Shown: positions 17,368 through 25,520, numbered from the stretch's first letter. The stretch is 64,000 nucleotides of DNA from Solirubrobacter sp035555675 (GCA_035555675.1 DATMGH010000006.1:29357-93356), one strand, 5' to 3'. The notes: a model not told the origin generated them from the letters alone. Program-made: numbers and translations.

Positions 17368-17949
17368 TTGCTGATCGGCATCGCGGGCGGGGCGACGGGG
17401 GCGACCCTGACAATCCTCTACGGGGCAGTTCAGCGCTTCCGTGCCGTGCCGGGGGAAGTGGACGAGCACGACCGGCTCGCGCGCGCTCGCGACGACGATC
17501 TCGCTCAGTGGGTGGCTGACGACCACATGCGATTGACGCGCGAGATGCGAGGCATCTCGAACCAGATGGCCGCCCCGGGAGAAGGGCAGGGATCACAGTT
17601 TCACTCGGGAGCCCACGGTCGGGCGCTCGCCCATGCGAAGGAACGCGCGCTGCACGCCTATCGCGACCAAGAGCGTGAGGCGCAGCGGTTCGTGGCCGCC
17701 CTCGCGGCCGCCGAGATTTGGGTCCATCGGGACCAACGACGCCAGACCGACAAAGAGTCCGGACTCAAGCTGACTGCGCTCGCCCGCGTACAACCCGTCT
17801 TGGACTGCTGGCGCAGCAGCACCTGGGGACACCCACCTGGCGTCGCGGCGGCTGACGTCAACGACCCGACCCGACGATCGCTGGATTCGGTCCTCTCCGA
17901 CCTGAAGTCAGAAGCTTCGCGTCCCGCGACCGGCGACGGCGACGCGTAA
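17368..17949 (+). CDS. Membrane-anchored uncharacterised protein
   Basis: A 193-residue protein with one N-terminal hydrophobic segment (IGIAGGATGATLTILYGAV, residues 3-21). A charged, helical domain follows (EHDRLARARDDDLAQWVADDHMRLTREM and KERALHAYRDQEREAQRFVAALAAAEIW) that would face the cytoplasm or cell wall. The TTG start is a best guess without a strong ribosome site. It is the only + strand gene inside the integrative element apart from the Nudix remnant. No known family is recognised. Confidence 0.5.
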   Translation: MLIGIAGGATGATLTILYGAVQRFRAVPGEVDEHDRLARARDDDLAQWVADDHMRLTREMRGISNQMAAPGEGQGSQFHSGAHGRALAHAKERALHAYRDQEREAQRFVAALAAAEIWVHRDQRRQTDKESGLKLTALARVQPVLDCWRSSTWGHPPGVAAADVNDPTRRSLDSVLSDLKSEASRPATGDGDA

Positions 17950-18504
17950 CCACCTTCTCCACGCAGTCAAGGGTGGCCTTCGGCCGCCGGCCGGCTGCGC
18001 ACGGGCTCGCTGCGCACGCCCGTGCTCGCTGGCCAACACCAGGGCGCCGAGCGCGGGGCTCTCGCGTAGCCCACTAAGACGTCCGACGAGGGCGCGACCG
18101 CCAAGAGAGATCAAGCCCTTAGCGCTACCCGAAGGCACCTACCGGGGCTCCGACGCGATTCCCTCGCCGGACAGCCTTGTTGTCGGCCGCGCGGCGAAGT
18201 CCCTGAGCGAGCGAGCGGCGAGTCGTCGAACGGCTAGCTCCGCCGGTCGACGGCGTCAAGCGGCCCGCTTCGCGGCGGCCCTTCGGCCGGTCCTGTCGGA
18301 CTCCGGCTTGACCCCGCCGCCCGCCTCTGCTGATGGGCCGGTCAAGGATGCAGGGCAAGCCCTGCCGACCCAAGGTCGACCACCCCGGCACGACACTTCC
18401 ACGGCGCGTCCGCTTCCAAAACGCTTCCAGAGACGCGAACGCGCGTCCGCAGCGCGGTCGGGCTCCCAGACCAGAAACCGCATGGTGGCGCCAAGGACGC
18501 GCGA
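17950..18504. other. Gene-poor edge of the integrative element
   Basis: No convincing gene. It contains a perfect 7-bp inverted repeat with an 11-nt spacer (CACGGGC / GCCCGTG, 18000-18024) and further GC-rich partial palindromes around 17980-18300. This is the kind of sequence seen near integrase attachment sites or origins, but no specific function is supported. Confidence 0.4.
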
Positions 18505-18549
18505 AAGCCGGAGGACGGATTCGAACCGACGACCTACCGCTTACAAGAC
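18505..18549 (-). other. tRNA-Thr(TGT)-like 3' half, att-site remnant
   Basis: Minus-strand reading: anticodon loop CTTGTAA, T-arm with TTCGAAT loop (4 of 5 stem pairs), acceptor 3' strand CTCCGGC and T. There is no 5' half. It matches 34 of 44 positions of the fragment at 10293-10337, and the two bracket the rep-xis-int block. It is a candidate second attachment site. Confidence 0.6.
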
Positions 18550-19045
18550 GCCAGTGGATGCGGTTCGCACGTTCACGAAATCCCTGTAAACTGGCTCTTT
18601 TATGGCCTCACATCATGGTCGTAATGCCGACGGATTTTGGGCGGATCCGAGGGGGTTCTGTCACCCAATTGTCACCGAGCGGTGGCCCACATCGGCTCGC
18701 TTCGGAGACGGGCGCGGACACCATGTAGGGCCGGGAAGCTGCTGGAGGCCTCCCGCCGTCTACGAACCCACATCGGCGAGATCCGGCGTCGGCGCGCCGG
18801 GCTGCGCGACCACAGGAACGGGCAGGACGACGCGACGCGCGGGCGCGAACTCCACCCCAGCTGAGACCGATCGACATCGCCGTCGTCGCGTCGGCAGAGG
18901 GTGACTCTAGAACGGAGGCGCGCGGCGCCTGAAGTCGGTGCGGTAGTGTTCGATCTTGTCGCGGAGCTCTCCGCGACAACGCAGACGCCCTCGCCCAGCC
19001 GTAGCGACGCACGGCGCCGGCCGTCGCCCCGATCGGGGAGGGCAT
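18550..19045. other. Gene-poor stretch after the element
   Basis: No gene supported. 18560-18650 is noticeably less GC-rich than its surroundings, which fits a promoter or foreign DNA. The minus frame near 18907-18960 ending DKIEHYRTDFRRRAPPF looks protein-like but has no continuous upstream frame. Confidence 0.4.
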
Positions 19046-19339
19046 ATGCCCGCCAGCAGTCCCAGCAAGCTCGGCGAGTCCGAGGCGATTTGCGCCGCGG
19101 TGCGGCGCTTGTCGAGGCCCGACGGGCAGGGTGGCGCAGTCATCGAGCGTGCCGCGATTGTCGCCGAAGGCAAGATCTCCGTCGCGATCGAGGCGTGGGT
19201 CATCGACAACGGCGGCCAACCCGACACGGTGAACATTCATCGCGAGGGACAGGGGGTCCACCGATTCCGGCGCGACACGCCCTCGCGGGCGCCACGCCGG
19301 TACGTCCTTCCCGCGGCGGCACTGAGCTCGCTGTCATGA
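19046..19339 (+). CDS. Uncharacterised 97-residue protein
   Basis: Starts at ATG 19046 with GGGGAGG five bases upstream (MPASSPSKLGESEAICAAV). Helical first half (AICAAVRRLSRPDGQGGAVIE), then strands (KISVAIEAWVIDNGG). No known domain is recognised. It overlaps the next gene by ATGA, so both are in one operon. The good ribosome site and coupling support it as real despite the lack of a family. Confidence 0.6.
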   Translation: MPASSPSKLGESEAICAAVRRLSRPDGQGGAVIERAAIVAEGKISVAIEAWVIDNGGQPDTVNIHREGQGVHRFRRDTPSRAPRRYVLPAAALSSLS

Positions 19340-19533
19340 AAAAGCCGCAGAGCGAGCCGCTTCGGGGCGAAGCCGCGTACCGGGCCCATTTGAAGGATGT
19401 CGCTCGGAGCAACGAGGTCGCACAGGCGGCCGCGATCCGTCGGCGCAGCGCGAAGGAAGCCGTGGCGGTCGGCGAGGCGGCAGAGCGCACTCGCCGCGAG
19501 ATGCGCGACCTGCACCGGCAGGCGGACCGCTGA
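19336..19533 (+). CDS. Small basic helical protein
   Basis: A 65-residue protein coupled to the previous gene through ATGA. It is almost entirely helical and highly charged (AAYRAHLKDVARSNEVAQAA, RRREMRDLHRQ-like end), with no cysteine and no membrane segment. A nucleic-acid-associated or structural role is possible but not shown. The 174 bases that follow, to 19707, hold no supported gene. Confidence 0.55.
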   Translation: MKKPQSEPLRGEAAYRAHLKDVARSNEVAQAAAIRRRSAKEAVAVGEAAERTRREMRDLHRQADR

Positions 19534-19707
19534 CGGCGACGCCGGCGAACCGCCGCGGCGCGACGATCAGCTCAACAGACGCCGCTCAGTGCCGCGGCAC
19601 CACTCGAGCAGCGGTGCGGTGGCATCGTCGCGCACGTGCCCTCGCCACGTTCGATGATCGCCTCCCGGAGACGCCGCAGGACGCCGGTGAGGTAGGCGCG
19701 AGTCCAG

Positions 19708-19887
19708 CTAGTCGGCGCCGTGCTCGTGCCGTCCGTCGTCCAGCTTCCGCTCGGCGGATGCTTCCTTTCGTCTGCGGGTCTGCTCGGCCTTCTGCGCCGG
19801 AGAGTCTCCCGTGCGAGCCGCTTTCTCCCGTTCGCGCTGTTCGCGGTTGTCGCGTCGGCGAAGCTTTGCTGCTTGCTTGTCTCCCAA
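19708..19887 (-). CDS. Small basic protein (GDKQAAKLRRR type)
   Basis: A 59-residue protein from TTG 19885-19887 with AGGGAG six bases upstream. Sequence GDKQAAKLRRRDNREQRERE, then repeated Lys/Arg/Glu-rich helix to the end; it is likely a single long charged helix. It follows the zinc-ribbon gene (ends 19917) on the same strand with a 29-base gap and may be the third gene of that operon. Confidence 0.55.
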   Translation of the reverse strand: MGDKQAAKLRRRDNREQREREKAARTGDSPAQKAEQTRRRKEASAERKLDDGRHEHGAD

Positions 19888-19916
19888 GACGTTCTCCCTT
19901 GTGGGTGTACTCGTGT

Positions 19917-20198
19917 TCACAGGCTGTCGGAGGGGGCTTGTCGCCGCCGTTCCGCGTCGTGGGCGGCGAACGCCTCGCGGATCTCCTGGGAGATCCGCTC
20001 GAACCGTTCGGCGCTGTCGCGATGCGTCTGGCGGGGGCGGACGCGCAGCGCGCGTAGGCCGACGAGCTCGGAGAGGTCGGCGACTGGCTCGAGCTCGCCA
20101 CCGCACCCCGGGCAGAGATCCGCCGCAGCCGTCGGTTGGTCGGCGGAGTTGTCGCGCCATACGCGCGCGCGACAGTGCAAGCACTTGGTGTGCGGCAT
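19917..20198 (-). CDS. Zinc-ribbon small protein A, copy 1
   Basis: A 93-residue protein with two zinc knuckles, KCLHCRARVW and DLCPGCGGELE, followed by DLSELVGLRALRVRPRQTHR and a helical tail (SQEIREAFAAHDAE). The ATG overlaps the stop of the upstream CxxC gene (ATGA). A clear paralogue lies at 26939-27214, where it is coupled to a different gene. The function is not known; the Cys4 ribbon implies a metal-stabilised fold that binds nucleic acid or protein. Confidence 0.72.
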   Translation of the reverse strand: MPHTKCLHCRARVWRDNSADQPTAAADLCPGCGGELEPVADLSELVGLRALRVRPRQTHRDSAERFERISQEIREAFAAHDAERRRQAPSDSL

Positions 20199-20437
20199 CA
20201 GGCTTTGCTCTTCGGTGAGCGGCGCGCGCGCGTGACGACCGTCCGGTTGCGACGGAGCCTGTCGGCGTGTCTGCGCGCCCGGGCGCTGAGGACGTGTGTG
20301 GTGCTCTCCTGCAGCGATCGGCGCGGCGGCGCAGTCGCGTGCGAGCTGTCGGCGTGGCAGCGCCAGCATCGCTGGGACTGCCGTGCCATGGGCGCGCTGC
20401 ATCCGCTGCACAGGCGCGCTTTGTGACGGTCAAGCAT
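20198..20437 (-). CDS. CxxC small protein B, copy 1
   Basis: A 79-residue protein beginning MLDRHKARLCSGCSAPMARQ, then CWRCHADS: two CxxC pairs that could form a rubredoxin-like or zinc-ribbon knuckle, followed by a very basic tail (RRHADRLRRNRTVVTRARR). GGAGC lies five bases before the ATG. Its paralogue at 38794-39012 shares the start (RDRH-ARLC-FC---MARQ---CWRC). The stop overlaps the next gene. Unknown function. Confidence 0.68.
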   Translation of the reverse strand: MLDRHKARLCSGCSAPMARQSQRCWRCHADSSHATAPPRRSLQESTTHVLSARARRHADRLRRNRTVVTRARRSPKSKA

Positions 20438-20585
20438 CGGTGCTCCGATCCGAGCTCCTTCAGAGTGACCACAGACGCGACGGCGAAGGGGCGTTGCCTG
20501 CGCGTGTTACGAGCATAGACCCCCACTGGCTCGCGTTCATGGACCGCACGGCGCGACGGTGGGCTTGGGGCAGGTCGAAACGGAT

Positions 20586-21047
20586 CTATCCGCGCAGCCC
20601 GCGTGCCCAAGGATGGCTGGTCCCGTCGGCCACCGGCGGCTGGTTATCGAGGCAGAGCACACCGCCTCCTTCGAGCAGGTCGATGGCGCTTCGGTCAGCG
20701 GCACGCACGAACGCTGGGCTCGGTGAGGGTTTCGACAAAGAGGTCGGAGCTTCCGTATGCGACGCGCCGCGGACGGCTGGACGTCTGGCCGCCCGACGGC
20801 GCCCGGGCTTGGGCGTCGGGACGGTCTTCTCCGTCGCGATGCCTGACCGCGCAGCTGAGGGAAGCGTCTCCGGGCTCGCGGCGACGCCCGGCTTCGCGCG
20901 CATCGCGGCCGGCTCCACGCCGGCGTCGACATCGACGGCCCGCGCCCGAACCTCGCCAAGCATCCAGTCGCGCTCGACGGACGGCGGAGTCCTTTCAAGT
21001 CTCACGAGCATCGCACGCAACTGCCGTAGCCGAGCACCTTCGTTCAC
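20586..21047 (-). CDS. Uncharacterised helical protein
   Basis: A 153-residue protein from GTG 21045-21047, with GGGGG five bases upstream. Residues 1-50 are strongly helical (GARLRQLRAMLVRLERTPP and VERDWMLGEVRARAVDVDAG). The middle is Pro/Ala/Arg-rich and probably disordered, and a hydrophobic patch (IDLLEGGGVLCLDNQPPV) lies near the end. No known family. The frame is open further upstream but loses sequence quality there. Confidence 0.5.
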   Translation of the reverse strand: MNEGARLRQLRAMLVRLERTPPSVERDWMLGEVRARAVDVDAGVEPAAMRAKPGVAASPETLPSAARSGIATEKTVPTPKPGRRRAARRPAVRGASHTEAPTSLSKPSPSPAFVRAADRSAIDLLEGGGVLCLDNQPPVADGTSHPWARGLRG

Positions 21048-21321
21048 GAGATCCCCCAGCGGGTCCGGCCTGAGCAGGCTGCTCAGCGCGCACCGGGTCT
21101 TATCGGCAGAGTGTTGGCACAGCTTGAGACCGCGAACGCGCCACGTCGGCTGCGCAGCAGCAGAGGTCTTCAGCGCGCGCGGTGAACGACGCGGGCGACC
21201 TCCGTGGACAGCACTAGGGATATAGTCGCCTGCGGGTGCTCCGTCCAGCGACGGAGGATCTCCTACGAGCGAGCCAGCGTACGCCTTGCGGGCGGCCGCC
21301 CTCGGGAAAGAGCGCTGCTTC

Positions 21322-21654
21322 ATGCGCGACCCACAGGCACCTGTCGCCGTCCGGCTGCCGACCGCGGACGTTGCGGGCGGCGAGGACCTAGCGGCGCTTC
21401 GGGCGGCGCTCGCGGCCGCCGGCTGGGACCTCCAGATCGACAGGCAGAGCGCCGTAAGGCGAAGCGCGGTGGCCGAGCTCGTCGTGCACATCCTCGATGC
21501 GGCTCCGCACCCGCCACTCGACGCCCTCGAGTCGATGCTCATCCACCACGTGCGCGCGTCGTTGCCACGCCAGCACAACCACTGCGGGCGCGTCGTGATC
21601 TACGGCGCGGACGAGGTCGTCCTGCGGCTCTGCGAAGTCACGCACGCGGCCTGA
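21322..21654 (+). CDS. Uncharacterised 110-residue protein
   Basis: Starts at ATG 21322 (MRDPQAPVAVRLP), with GGGAAAGAG about ten bases upstream. It contains LAALRAALAAAGWDLQID, AVAELVVHILDAAP and an end GRVVIYGADEVVLRLCEV, suggesting an alpha/beta fold of about 100 residues. The 51 bases before the start and the first three codons resemble the leader of the CxxC gene at 38794. No family is recognised. Confidence 0.55.
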   Translation: MRDPQAPVAVRLPTADVAGGEDLAALRAALAAAGWDLQIDRQSAVRRSAVAELVVHILDAAPHPPLDALESMLIHHVRASLPRQHNHCGRVVIYGADEVVLRLCEVTHAA

Positions 21655-21715
21655 GAACACAACCGAACGAGTGGCACGCGCCGAAGCGATGAACGCCCTC
21701 AGAAAGATCGTTGAC

Positions 21716-22093
21716 ATGGACACGGACTCTCCAACCGGGACGCCGCAACCGTCGTCGCCGGAAGCCTCGGGAGCAACCGAGGGACCGCCGCGCTGGGATC
21801 CGGTGGCTGAACGGGACGCACGCCGGCGGACTCGTGCCGCGCAACGCGGGACGCGCGCGAGCGCGGCCCGACCCGCCCGGCGCCCACGGCGTGTACCCGG
21901 CGAGCGCATTCTGACGCTCGCTGCGATCGTCGCCCTGGTGGTGGCGCTCGCGGCGCTCGTGGGCTCGCAGAGCCCCGGAGCGTGGGTGCTCGGCCTCGTG
22001 TGCTCCCTCGCCACGCTGGCCCTCGTCAGCCTCCTGCCCGGTGCCACGGCGCCGCGGCCAACTGATCGCCGTCACCGAGTCCCGCGTCGGTGA
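21716..22093 (+). CDS. Small two-helix membrane protein
   Basis: A 125-residue protein with a long Pro/Arg-rich, probably disordered N-terminal half followed by two hydrophobic helices (ILTLAAIVALVVALAALVG and VLGLVCSLATLALVSLLPG) and a short basic tail. The positively charged segment before the first helix predicts a cytoplasmic N-terminus. ATG 21716 (MDTDSPTG) is chosen; ATG 21689 and GTG 21671 are alternatives. It is 61 bases downstream of the previous gene, possibly co-transcribed. Confidence 0.55.
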   Translation: MDTDSPTGTPQPSSPEASGATEGPPRWDPVAERDARRRTRAAQRGTRASAARPARRPRRVPGERILTLAAIVALVVALAALVGSQSPGAWVLGLVCSLATLALVSLLPGATAPRPTDRRHRVPRR

Positions 22094-22121
22094 CGGAGTT
22101 TCGCCGAGCGCACGGTTGTGC

Positions 22122-22385
22122 TCATCGCCGCGCTCGGCGGCGCGCGGCTGCCAACCGTTCCTCGGCTGTCGTCGCCGCTCGTTCGAGCTCCTCCAGACGC
22201 CCCACGCTCGTGGCCTTCGGCCCGTGCATCTTCGCGCGATACAGCGCGAGCCGATCCCGGTGATAGCGCGCCTGGTCCGCCAGCTCCGTCAGGTCGGGGA
22301 CGGGGAGCGCTGCCGGTGGCCGCGGCGCGGCCGGCGGCGCGAGCGCCGGGGCCTCGGTGGGCGTGCGACGCCTTCGCCACCGCAT
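22122..22385 (-). CDS. Coiled-coil small protein
   Basis: An 87-residue protein: Arg-rich start (MRWRRRRTP), a Pro/Ala linker, then a helix with heptad character (LTELADQARYHRDRLALYRA, LEELERAATTAEERLAAARR). ATG 22383-22385 overlaps the terminal TGA of the upstream (damaged) gene, consistent with coupling. No known family; possibly a nucleoid- or envelope-associated structural protein. Confidence 0.55.
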   Translation of the reverse strand: MRWRRRRTPTEAPALAPPAAPRPPAALPVPDLTELADQARYHRDRLALYRAKMHGPKATSVGRLEELERAATTAEERLAAARRRARR

Positions 22386-22985
22386 CAGCGACGCCCGCCG
22401 CCGGCGGGCATCGTGATGCCGCATCGACGCGCTCGCACCGACCGAGGTCTTGACGCCATCGGCGCCAGACGTCGTTGAGCTGCTCGGCGAGGTCGTCGAG
22501 CTCGGGTGACGCGGGCGACCACGAGCGGTCTTCGATGTCGGCCATGATGGCTTCCACGACCGCTCCTACGCGCACGCTCGCTTCGAATCTGGCCGCCGCG
22601 CGGGCGACCGCCTGTGGTTCGATCCCGCCCGGCGCCAAGCGCGACGACGCTCGGCTCGGGGCCTCGATCGAGCATCTGGTCGACCAGCGCGGCGTCTGCG
22701 CCGATCGGCTCGGCGAGCCGCTCGCGCGGTACTCCGGCGGCCGCCGCGCGGCCCAGTGTGAAGGCCAGCAACTGCACGCCTCGGGCCACGGCCGAGGCCG
22801 CGGCATGCCGGCCTTGATCGGGGCGGCCCCCGATCGCCAGTGCGGCCACCACCTCGCGGTGGCGCTCAGCTGCCGCGGACAGCTGGCGCTCGGCCTCGGC
22901 GGCGAATGCCTCGGGACCCGGCTCGGAGCGGATGTCCTCAGCCGCACCTCGGTGCGGCGGCGTTCCCGCAGTCGAGGCGACCGTT
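22385..22985 (-). pseudogene. AERH-type helical protein C, copy 1, frameshifted
   Basis: The first part (AEAERQLSAAAERHREVVAA... QLLAFTLGRAAAAGVPRERL) matches the intact protein at 39017-39538. After PSVVA the match continues in another frame (RLAPGGIEPQAVARAAARFE... LDDLAEQLNDVWRRWRQDL). The junction GTCGTCGCGC-TTGGCG lacks two bases compared with the paralogue, likely slippage in GCGC. No in-frame start codon is visible upstream, and the 3' end needs another shift to meet the coupled TGA at 22385. Damaged or misassembled. Confidence 0.6.
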
Positions 22986-22998
22986 GCGCGAGCGCATG

Positions 22999-23202
22999 TC
23001 AGACGACGCCGACCTGGGTCGCGTTCGGGCCCTTGGGGCCCGCTTGCGCGACGTAGGAGACCTTCGCGCCTTCTGCGAGTGACTTGAAGCCGCTGCCGGT
23101 GATCTCGCTGTGATGGACGAACAGATCCTTGGATCCGTCGTCCGGGGTGATGAAGCCGAAGCCCTTGTCGTCGCTGAACCACTTCACGGTGCCGGTCGTC
23201 AT
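22999..23202 (-). CDS. cspA: Cold-shock domain protein
   Basis: A 67-residue CSD protein from ATG 23200-23202 with GGAGG six bases upstream. The RNA-binding motifs are both present: RNP1-like KGFGFI and RNP2-like DLFVHHSEI, preceded by GTVKWF. It acts as an RNA/ssDNA chaperone in the cytoplasm. The sequence is full length for the family. The frame is open upstream of the ATG but without homology. The 149 bases to 23351 form the promoter/leader region, and no cold-box was identified. Confidence 0.93.
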   Translation of the reverse strand: MTTGTVKWFSDDKGFGFITPDDGSKDLFVHHSEITGSGFKSLAEGAKVSYVAQAGPKGPNATQVGVV

Positions 23203-23351
23203 GCCGGACCTCCACGTCTTGAGTGCTGGGCGGACGCGAAGGAGCTTGAGAGGCAACGACTACGGGCGCCGGCACGGCGTCGCCGGACCGAACGGTCCGA
23301 CTTGAGCTCAGGACGCTAGCAGTCGAACCGCCTCTCGCCGCTGCGCCGCGG

Positions 23352-24341
23352 CTATCCCGAGGATGGCTCCGCGATGCCCGGCGGGCGGATGCGGAACCGT
23401 GTCCACAGCCGGTCCGTCACCGCCCACAGGATGAACAGCAGCCCTCCGACGGTGCCGGTCGCCGTCATGAGGACACCGGCGGCCGCGGTCGCGGCAATGC
23501 CGTCGGCGCCCAGGATCAGCACGGCCGCAGCGGCCCCCACGGCGGGGCCGACCGGGAGCTGCCCGAGGGTCACGACGGCGATCTGCACCGCGATCGCGTC
23601 GAAGAAGGAGGCGTCCACGCCGACGGCGTGCAAGAGCATCCAGTTGCGGAAGATCTGCGCGAACACCGCCACCAGCACCCACGCGACGACCCGACCGCCC
23701 CCGCGCGAGCTGCGCAGCACGGCCAGCCCGCGCCACACCTGCCGGCCGTCACACGACGCGAGCCTTCGCAGTCCTAATCCCGCCGAGGCCATCACGGATG
23801 CCGCCAGCAGCGGCGACCACCACGGCAGTCCCAGCGGCCCGATCAACGTGAACGAGGCCGCCGCCGCCAACGCCGCCTCCACGGCGAGGATCGGGAACTC
23901 TGCCGCGATCAGTGTCGGCACTGCCGGGCAGGCGCGGGACTGTGAGCGACGGAGAGCGACGATTCTCGCCGCCGCGCCCAGCTGGCCATTCAGCAGGCTG
24001 CCGAGGCTCTGCACGCTGGAAGCCCGGAAGAGCACCCTGCGGTCGATGCGCCCGCCCGCCGCCTCGATCGTCACGTGCCAGGCCTCCGACCGGGCGAGCA
24101 GCGCGATCACGTGCAACGCCACCGTCGCCACCAGCACCCACCACGGCGCGCCCGCCAAGGCCGCGGCGAACTCGTCCCGGCGGCCGGCGAGCGCATGAGC
24201 CAACAGCGCAGCGGTCGACACGGCGCCGGTGACGGCGATCAGCACGCGGTGCCGGCGACCGAACCGGCGAACGCGGGCTGCACAGCGCGAGCCGCTTCCC
24301 GGTCTCAGCGGGGTCGCCTCCTGTCTTGGCTTCGCGCTCAA
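23352..24341 (-). CDS. Flippase-like membrane protein (LPG synthase TM/UPF0104 family)
   Basis: A 329-residue polytopic protein with about eight hydrophobic segments. The pattern SVQSLGSLLNGQLGAAARIVALRR near residue 105 resembles the lysylphosphatidylglycerol-synthase TM/AglD-like family, which moves or modifies lipids in the membrane. The TTG at 24339-24341 overlaps the stop of the upstream HATPase gene (TTGA), implying coupling of this membrane protein to the regulator-like gene. No soluble synthase domain is attached. Confidence 0.75.
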   Translation of the reverse strand: MSAKPRQEATPLRPGSGSRCAARVRRFGRRHRVLIAVTGAVSTAALLAHALAGRRDEFAAALAGAPWWVLVATVALHVIALLARSEAWHVTIEAAGGRIDRRVLFRASSVQSLGSLLNGQLGAAARIVALRRSQSRACPAVPTLIAAEFPILAVEAALAAAASFTLIGPLGLPWWSPLLAASVMASAGLGLRRLASCDGRQVWRGLAVLRSSRGGGRVVAWVLVAVFAQIFRNWMLLHAVGVDASFFDAIAVQIAVVTLGQLPVGPAVGAAAAVLILGADGIAATAAAGVLMTATGTVGGLLFILWAVTDRLWTRFRIRPPGIAEPSSG

Positions 24342-24910
24342 ACGATCACGATCTGCGCCCACATCTGCGTGCCGCTGGAGCTCGCCCACTCGACACCCCA
24401 GCACTCGCTCACGGCCTCGACGAGCCGCAGGCCGAGTCCATTCGTCGGCGTGACGGCCAACCCACCTTCGGGACCGGCAGCCGCGACTTCGACCCGTGCC
24501 GACGCGAGATTGCGTGACACCCGCACGGTGATGGAGTCGCTCGACGGCGCGCCGCTCGCGTGTACGCGGTTCGTGACCAGCTCGGAGACCACCAGCTGCG
24601 CATCGCTGACGGCCGCGAGCGCCACGCCGCCGCCGAGCGCGCGGGCAACCGCGTCGCGGGCCGCGCCAGGCGCGTGGTGGTCGGCCGCGAACGCGACCTC
24701 CACGAGGGGCCGGGTCGACGGCGAGAGCCGTCGCGACAACTGGTCGTTCTGACGCGCCAGCTCCTGGCTCTGAGCGCGCTGGCGCGTGGCGGCGTCCTCG
24801 AGCTCCGCGATCCGCACGCTCTGCTGGCTGCACAGACCCCTCAGCGCATCGAGCTCGGCGGTCTCGGACCGATCGCTCGATGAGGTCGGGGTCTTGCTAT
24901 CGCGCTGCAT
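24338..24910 (-). CDS. Coiled-coil HATPase (anti-sigma-factor-like) protein 1
   Basis: A 190-residue protein: N-terminal coiled coil (RGLCSQQSVRIAELEDAA... ELARQNDQLSRRL, residues 20-65), then a GHKL/HATPase domain of the RsbW type. The N box is present as VSELVTNRVHASG and the G2-like box as NGLGLRLVEA. The G1 box normally DxGxG reads AAAGPEGG, so the ATP-contacting Asp is missing. It may bind partner proteins without ATP turnover. ATG 24908-24910 was chosen because AGGGA lies eight bases upstream. Coupled to the flippase-like gene. A paralogue lies at 27989. Confidence 0.75.
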   Translation of the reverse strand: MQRDSKTPTSSSDRSETAELDALRGLCSQQSVRIAELEDAATRQRAQSQELARQNDQLSRRLSPSTRPLVEVAFAADHHAPGAARDAVARALGGGVALAAVSDAQLVVSELVTNRVHASGAPSSDSITVRVSRNLASARVEVAAAGPEGGLAVTPTNGLGLRLVEAVSECWGVEWASSSGTQMWAQIVIV

Positions 24911-24994
24911 GAGCACCATCCCTGGAGTCCCGACACGGCGTACTGCCGGAAGGTCGTCCGCTGTAGGGGGAGGCTCGATCGCCAGGGATGCGGA

Positions 24995-25013
24995 CGGCTC
25001 GCTTCACGAGCCG
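24995..25013. terminator. Perfect 7-bp hairpin downstream of 25086 gene
   Basis: CGGCTCG-CTTCA-CGAGCCG, placed 72 bases after the stop of the minus gene ending at 25086 and 84 bases before the HATPase start. Likely a terminator, though it has no U-tract. Confidence 0.45.
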
Positions 25014-25085
25014 GCGAGGCGGAGCTCCTTGTGTTGCCGGAGCTACCCCGATCGCCTCCGTTGCCACCATGACCTGGGCGGCGCG

Positions 25086-25520
25086 TCAGGCTGTCCTCTG
25101 CTGGGCGGCGAGCACGACACCGGCACGATTGCGATGCGCGCGCTCGTAGGCGAGCACCATGACGAACCGGTCCTCGTGCGCGCCGTCGAGACCAAACCGC
25201 ACGCCGTCCACGTCGAGCGCGTCGTACCCCGGCCACGGTTCGTGGCCAAGCCGCGCGTCGATCTCGGCCAGTACGGACACTCGGTTGCGATGGCTGCGCT
25301 CGTGATCCCCGAGCCTGGCGAGGTCCTTCGCGGTCAACTTGTCGAGGTGGGCCAGCACCGCTTCTGCCGACAACCGGTCATAGCGAGCGACAGGCGGCTC
25401 GGACACCGTTTCGGCATCGTCGTGCCGCGGCGGCGGCGCGGGCGGCGGAGGAGCTGCGTCCCGACCACGGCCAAGGTGCAGGAACTGCTTTGCGGACCGT
25501 CTCACGCGACGTTCCCTCAT
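25086..25520 (-). CDS. Duplicated-helical-repeat protein (DUF8129-like)
   Basis: A 144-residue protein from ATG 25518-25520 with GAGG six bases upstream. After a basic, Pro-rich start come two similar helical hairpins. The first is LTAKDLARLGDHERSHRNRV followed by SVLAEIDARLG. The second is HEDRFVMVLAYERAHRNRAG followed by VVLAAQQRTA. PWPGYDALDVDGV sits between them. The ERAHRNR-VL repeat with PWPGYD linker resembles a domain common in actinobacterial small proteins (possibly DUF8129; naming from memory). Function unknown. Confidence 0.65.
   Translation of the reverse strand: MRERRVRRSAKQFLHLGRGRDAAPPPPAPPPRHDDAETVSEPPVARYDRLSAEAVLAHLDKLTAKDLARLGDHERSHRNRVSVLAEIDARLGHEPWPGYDALDVDGVRFGLDGAHEDRFVMVLAYERAHRNRAGVVLAAQQRTA

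Larger units (their letters stand above)
10293..18549. mobile_element. Decayed actinomycete integrative element (AICE-like)
   Basis: Contains in order rep (C-terminal part), xis and int on the minus strand, the hallmark replication/integration block of pSAM2-type elements. A SCO3933-type regulator, a small membrane protein and a Nudix remnant, all typical AICE companions, are also present. The FtsK-like traSA transfer gene and the Rep catalytic part are missing and int is damaged, so it should be immobile. Cargo is an intact AbiE pair. The edges are placed at the two tRNA-Thr-like 3' halves; these are only 77% identical, so they may derive from different integration events. Confidence 0.6.

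Noticed and set aside
18907..19236. Minus frame ending DKIEHYRTDFRRRAPPF
   Set aside because: The rest of the frame is the shadow of the + gene at 19046; only the tail looks real.
19534..19707. Minus-strand frame reading WTRAYLTGVLRRLREAIIER
   Set aside because: Looks protein-like but has no start codon or ribosome site and ends after ~40 codons; possibly a decayed gene.
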